A stretch of 36,556 bases of DNA, taken from NCBI GenBank assembly GCA_029976075.1, contig JARKNW010000137.1:1-36556 (forward strand), read 5' to 3'. The stretch is from Pleomorphomonas sp. (GTDB lineage: Bacteria > Pseudomonadota > Alphaproteobacteria > Rhizobiales > Pleomorphomonadaceae). Shown one piece after another: positions 33,308 to 36,556 of the stretch (the stretch's first letter is position 1; every line of letters starts with the position of its first letter). Made by a program: the position numbers and the translations under genes. Under the pieces are notes generated by a model that worked only from the letters and a program-made list of their open reading frames with translations, searched no databases and was not told the DNA's origin.

Positions 33308-34174
33308 TCAGGTACCGCCACCGAGGTCGTGGACATAGATGGCCAGCGACTTGATGGTGACCGGATCGAGCTTGCCGCCCCAGGTGGGCATCACGCCGCG
33401 ATGGGCATGGGTGATCGTGTAGATCACCGATGCTTCGTCGCCGCCGTAGAGCCACACCTTGTCCGTCAAGTTGGGTGCACCCAGCTCGTGGCTTCCCTTG
33501 GCATCTTCCCCGTGGCAGCTCGTGCAGTTCTCGGCGAAGATCTGCTTGCCCGCCGCGACATCGGCACCCTTGACGGAGTTGCCCGACAGCGACAGCACGA
33601 AACCGGCGACGTTGCGGATCTGCTTGGCGTCGAGCAGACCATCCTCACCGAAGCGAGGCATGTCGTTCATGCGCGTATCCGGGCTGGTCGAGCGAACGCC
33701 CACGGTGATGGTGTGCTCGATGTCCTCGAGCGTACCACCCCACAGCCAATCATCGTCCTGAAGATTGGGGTAGCCCTTGGAGCCGGTCGCGCCGGAACCG
33801 TGACAGGGAGCGCAGTTATCGCCGAAAGCAGCCCGCCCCTGTGCCATGGCGAACTCCAGCATCTTGGGATCGTTCTTGATCGCCTCAAGGCTGGCGCCGG
33901 CAAGCTGCTGGCCAACTTCCGCGCGCGCCACGCGCCCGGCCTCTGCCTCAGCAAGTGCCGAAGCACGCTGCGAGTGGCCGAGCAGCCCCTTGGTGTAGGT
34001 CGAAACGAGCGGCACCGCCGGATAGAAGAAGACGTAGCCGACCGCAAAAGCGATACAGGCATAGAACAGCCACAGCCACCAGCGCGGCAGTGGATTGTTC
34101 AGCTCCTTGATCCCATCCCACTCATGACCGGTGGTCGACACGCCTGTGACCTTGTCGATGTCCTCGTGAGCCAT
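33308..34174 (-). CDS. fixP: cbb3 oxidase diheme cytochrome c subunit FixP/CcoP
   Basis: 288-residue membrane-anchored cytochrome that receives electrons for the cbb3 oxidase. An N-terminal cytoplasmic stretch (EWDGIKELNNPLPRWW) is typical; TM helix about 33-55; then two class I cytochrome c domains with CAPCH (121-125) and CTSCH (217-221). Axial methionines are plausible at NDMPRF and VMPTWGG. Normal length. ATG 34174 is 3 bases past the fixQ stop codon. Last gene of fixNOQP. Confidence 0.97.
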   Translation of the reverse strand: MAHEDIDKVTGVSTTGHEWDGIKELNNPLPRWWLWLFYACIAFAVGYVFFYPAVPLVSTYTKGLLGHSQRASALAEAEAGRVARAEVGQQLAGASLEAIKNDPKMLEFAMAQGRAAFGDNCAPCHGSGATGSKGYPNLQDDDWLWGGTLEDIEHTITVGVRSTSPDTRMNDMPRFGEDGLLDAKQIRNVAGFVLSLSGNSVKGADVAAGKQIFAENCTSCHGEDAKGSHELGAPNLTDKVWLYGGDEASVIYTITHAHRGVMPTWGGKLDPVTIKSLAIYVHDLGGGT

Positions 34175-34177
34175 GGC

Positions 34178-34333
34178 TCAATCCTCCTCAAGCGGGATCT
34201 GCGCGGCGTGATCGAACTTCGTCTTGTTCTTCGGCCAGAGCGCGTAAACGCAGATGGCCGAGAAGATCAGGAAGAAGTACAGAAGCCCGCTCTGTTGGGC
34301 AAAGATGGCAACCTGTTCGTAGCTGAAGTCCAT
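34178..34333 (-). CDS. fixQ: cbb3 oxidase small subunit FixQ/CcoQ
   Basis: 51-residue single-TM protein, found by reading the gap between fixO and fixP. It begins MDFSYEQVAIFAQQSGLLYF, continues with a hydrophobic helix ending ICVYALWPKNK, and has an acidic C-terminus, the normal CcoQ pattern. CcoQ stabilises the oxidase complex. ATG 34333 is 9 bases past the fixO stop; its own stop lies 3 bases before fixP. Confidence 0.93.
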   Translation of the reverse strand: MDFSYEQVAIFAQQSGLLYFFLIFSAICVYALWPKNKTKFDHAAQIPLEED

Positions 34334-34342
34334 GGCTTCACC

Positions 34343-35074
34343 TCAACGCAGATTGGCTTTGTCGTCGTAGGTCGAGAAGTCGACCAACGTACCGAGCATC
34401 TGAAGATAGGCGATGAGCGCGTCCATCTCGCTGAGCTTGTTCGGGTTGCCGTCGAAGTCACGCACCACGGCCTTGGGATAACGCGCGAGCAGGTTGTCGG
34501 CGACACCGTCCGGGCTCACCTGGGCCTTGAGATCGGCCGAGGCGTTGGCGATGTCCTCGTCCGTGTAAGGTACCCCTTCGAGCCGCAGGGTCTTCATATC
34601 CTCGCCGATGCGATCCGCCTTAAGCGGAGCATCCTTGAGGAAGGCGTAGGGCGGCATGACCGAAGCGGGAACCACCGAGCGCGGATCGGTCAGGTGGGCG
34701 ACGTGCCAGTCGTCGGAATACTTGCCGCCGACGCGGGCAAGATCAGGCCCCGTGCGCTTCGAGCCCCATTGGAACGGATGGTCGTACTGACTTTCCGCCG
34801 CCAGCGAGAAGTGGCCGTAACGCTCGATCTCGTCGCGCATCGGACGGATCATCTGGCTATGGCAGAGATAGCATCCCTCGCGAATGAAGATGTTGCGCCC
34901 GGCAAGCTCGAGCGGCGAATAGGGACGCATCCCGGTTACCGTCTCGATGGTGCTCTTGAGGTAGAACAGCGGCACGATCTCGACCAGGCCGCCAATGGCG
35001 ACCACGATCAGGATGCCGATGAGGAGAACGATGGAGTTCCGCTCAAACACCGCATGCTTTTGCATGAGACTCAT
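34343..35074 (-). CDS. fixO: cbb3 oxidase monoheme cytochrome c subunit FixO/CcoO
   Basis: 243-residue membrane-anchored c-type cytochrome of the cbb3 oxidase. TM helix about 14-37, heme motif C68-YL-C71-H72 ([13 protein letters not shown]), and the family blocks [39 protein letters not shown] and [11 protein letters not shown] 35074 has AAGGAGA 6 bases upstream; a second ATG at 35065 is less well placed. It lies 11 bp after fixN and 9 bp before fixQ. Confidence 0.97.
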   Translation of the reverse strand: MSLMQKHAVFERNSIVLLIGILIVVAIGGLVEIVPLFYLKSTIETVTGMRPYSPLELAGRNIFIREGCYLCHSQMIRPMRDEIERYGHFSLAAESQYDHPFQWGSKRTGPDLARVGGKYSDDWHVAHLTDPRSVVPASVMPPYAFLKDAPLKADRIGEDMKTLRLEGVPYTDEDIANASADLKAQVSPDGVADNLLARYPKAVVRDFDGNPNKLSEMDALIAYLQMLGTLVDFSTYDDKANLR

Positions 35075-35085
35075 CAGTCGTCTCC

Positions 35086-36556
35086 TTACTCGGCCGGAGC
35101 CAGGGCCACGTCAGCGGCCGGTTTCTCGGCCTCGCCATGGCGAATGGTGAGGTAGAGGTTGACTGCCATGATCACCGCGCCGGTCAGGAAGAGGATGCCG
35201 CCCAACGCACGGATGACGTAGTAGGGGTGCATCGCTTCGACGGTCTCGACGAAGGAGTACTGCAGGAAGCCAAGGTTGGTGTAGGCACGCCACATCAGAC
35301 CCTGCATGATGCCCGACACCCACATGGAGGTGATGTAGAGCACGATGCCCAGAGTCGAGATCCAGAAGTGCCAGTCGACGAGCTTCAGCGAGTAGACGTC
35401 GCGCTTGCCCCAGACCCACGGGACCATGCAGTAAAGGGCGCCGAAGGAAACGTAGCCCACCCAGCCGAGCGCACCGGAGTGCACGTGACCGATGGTCCAG
35501 TCGGTGTAGTGGCTGAGCGAGTTGACCGCCTTCACCGACATCAGCGGGCCTTCGAAGGTCGACATGCCGTAGAAGGCGACCGACACGACGAGGAGACGCA
35601 GCACCGGATCGGTCCGGAGCTTGTCCCAGGCGCCCGACAACGTCATCAGGCCGTTGATCATGCCACCCCAGGACGGCATCCACAGCATGACCGAGAACAC
35701 CATGCCGAGCGTCGAGGCCCATTCGGGCAGCGCGGTGTAGTGGAGGTGATGCGGACCGGCCCAGATGTAGAGGAAGATCAGCGCCCAGAAATGGATGATC
35801 GACAGCCGGTAGGAATAGACCGGCCGGTTGGCCCGCTTCGGCACGAAGTAGTACATGATGGCCAGGAAGCCGGCGGTGAGGAAGAAGCCCACCGCGTTGT
35901 GGCCGTACCACCACTGCACCATGGCATCCTGCACGCCGGACCAGACGACGTAGGACTTGGAGCCGAAGAAGCTGACCGGCACCGCCGCGTTGTTGACGAT
36001 ATGCAACATGGCGATGGTGACGATGAAGGCCAGATAGAACCAGTTGGCCACATAGATATGCGGTTCCTTGCGCCGCCACAGCGTCGCCAGGAAGACCAGC
36101 AGGTAGGCGACCCAGACGATGGTCAGCCACAGGTCGGCGTACCACTCGGGTTCGGCGTATTCCTTGCCCTGCCCGACGCCGAGCAGATAGCCCGTGCCGG
36201 CGATGACGATGAACACGTTGTAGCCGAGGATGACGAACCACGGCGTGACGAGACCCGGCATGCGGGCCCGGCTGGTGCGCTGCACGACGTAGAAGGACGT
36301 CGCCAGAAGCACGTTGCCGCCGAACGCGAAGATCACCGCCGACGTATGGAGCGGGCGGAGGCGTCCGAAGGTGGTCCAGGGAAGACCGAGGTTGAGGGCC
36401 GGAGAGGCCAGCTCGAGAGCAATCCAGATGCCGACGGAGAAACCGGCGAGCCCCCAGAACCTGGCGGCGATCGAGGCGAACTTGACCGGGCCGAGATTGT
36501 AGTTCGGCTTGCCGTTGATCTCGGCGGGCTCGATGCGCCCGTCGCGGTCGATGAAC
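35086..36556 (-). CDS. fixN: cbb3 oxidase catalytic subunit FixN/CcoN (5' end outside window)
   Basis: Heme-copper subunit that reduces oxygen with very high affinity. 489 residues are present; the family has about 540, so roughly 50 N-terminal residues lie beyond the window. The frame is open to the last base and the first visible residues are [26 protein letters not shown]. An early heme-ligand His is in [15 protein letters not shown], copper-site histidines in [13 protein letters not shown] and [15 protein letters not shown], and later heme ligands in [16 protein letters not shown]. An internal GTG at 36336 is not the start. First gene of fixNOQP; its promoter, where a FixK box would be expected, is outside. 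Confidence 0.97.
   Translation of the reverse strand, partial: FIDRDGRIEPAEINGKPNYNLGPVKFASIAARFWGLAGFSVGIWIALELASPALNLGLPWTTFGRLRPLHTSAVIFAFGGNVLLATSFYVVQRTSRARMPGLVTPWFVILGYNVFIVIAGTGYLLGVGQGKEYAEPEWYADLWLTIVWVAYLLVFLATLWRRKEPHIYVANWFYLAFIVTIAMLHIVNNAAVPVSFFGSKSYVVWSGVQDAMVQWWYGHNAVGFFLTAGFLAIMYYFVPKRANRPVYSYRLSIIHFWALIFLYIWAGPHHLHYTALPEWASTLGMVFSVMLWMPSWGGMINGLMTLSGAWDKLRTDPVLRLLVVSVAFYGMSTFEGPLMSVKAVNSLSHYTDWTIGHVHSGALGWVGYVSFGALYCMVPWVWGKRDVYSLKLVDWHFWISTLGIVLYITSMWVSGIMQGLMWRAYTNLGFLQYSFVETVEAMHPYYVIRALGGILFLTGAVIMAVNLYLTIRHGEAEKPAADVALAPAE

Noticed and set aside
33260..35155. Long plus-strand open frame (631 codons) opposite fixP-fixQ-fixO
   Set aside because: Antisense shadow of conserved, GC-rich genes; the encoded protein has no recognisable features and the minus-strand genes are certain.
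35111..36241. Alternative minus-strand frame inside fixN
   Set aside because: Arg/His-rich, no membrane segments; the FixN frame is clear.
36334..36336. GTG at 36336 as the fixN start
   Set aside because: FixN sequence, including the first heme-ligand region, continues upstream to the window edge.

Overview
This window looks like chromosome from a GC-rich, free-living or plant-associated nitrogen-fixing alphaproteobacterium, most likely of the order Hyphomicrobiales. The reasons are an oxygen-sensitive type of NifA, ALAS-type heme synthesis (HemA), a FixK/FNR-type box, a cbb3 oxidase fixNOQP-fixGHIS cluster, and a Cpa/Tad pilus system. A Pleomorphomonas-like genus is a guess that cannot be settled here.

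Layout. (1) 1-7579, minus strand: a nitrogen fixation block. nifHDK (nifK cut by the window edge) is read from a sigma-54 promoter with an upstream NifA site and an IHF-like site. Upstream of it lies a second NifA-type operon: 2[4Fe-4S] ferredoxin, nifZ, nifT and a SIR2-like gene. Upstream of that is nifA itself. nifB is absent from the place, between nifA and the ferredoxin gene, where it often sits. (2) 7836-13363: a GntR/FCD regulator, an unusually AT-rich stretch full of palindromes, and a plus-strand operon for 2-keto-3-deoxygluconate and unsaturated uronate use (kdgK, kdgT, a YhcH/DUF386 gene, kduI, kduD-like). (3) 13481-15425: a methyltransferase facing an alanine racemase. (4) 15615-22557: cpaB-cpaC-cpaE-cpaF-tadB-tadC, with no pilin, prepilin peptidase or cpaD in the window. 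(5) 22558-26718: a chemoreceptor, a TadD-like TPR lipoprotein, a secreted polysaccharide deacetylase-like protein, a small secreted protein of unknown function, and a single-domain response regulator. (6) 27154-36556: hemA with a perfect FixK/FNR box, facing fixS-fixI-fixH-fixG and fixP-fixQ-fixO-fixN (fixN cut by the edge) on the minus strand.

How the parts fit. Nitrogenase is oxygen-labile and ATP-hungry. The cbb3 oxidase supports respiration at very low oxygen, and HemA supplies heme for that oxidase. The NifA here carries the Cys-X4-Cys linker of the oxygen-sensitive class, and hemA carries a FixK/FNR box. The sequence therefore shows low-oxygen logic at both ends of the window. The kdg/kdu operon suggests growth on pectin- or alginate-type uronates, and the Tad genes suggest surface attachment; both would suit a plant-associated life.

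The most unusual items are the SIR2-like gene inside the NifA-controlled operon, which has lost the usual sirtuin motifs; a NifA site placed in the loop of a perfect 17-bp inverted repeat at the nifA stop codon; a non-consensus -12 element in the nifH promoter; and a 23-codon upstream reading frame ending one base before the GTG start of kdgK. No tRNA, rRNA, CRISPR array, insertion sequence or integrase was seen.
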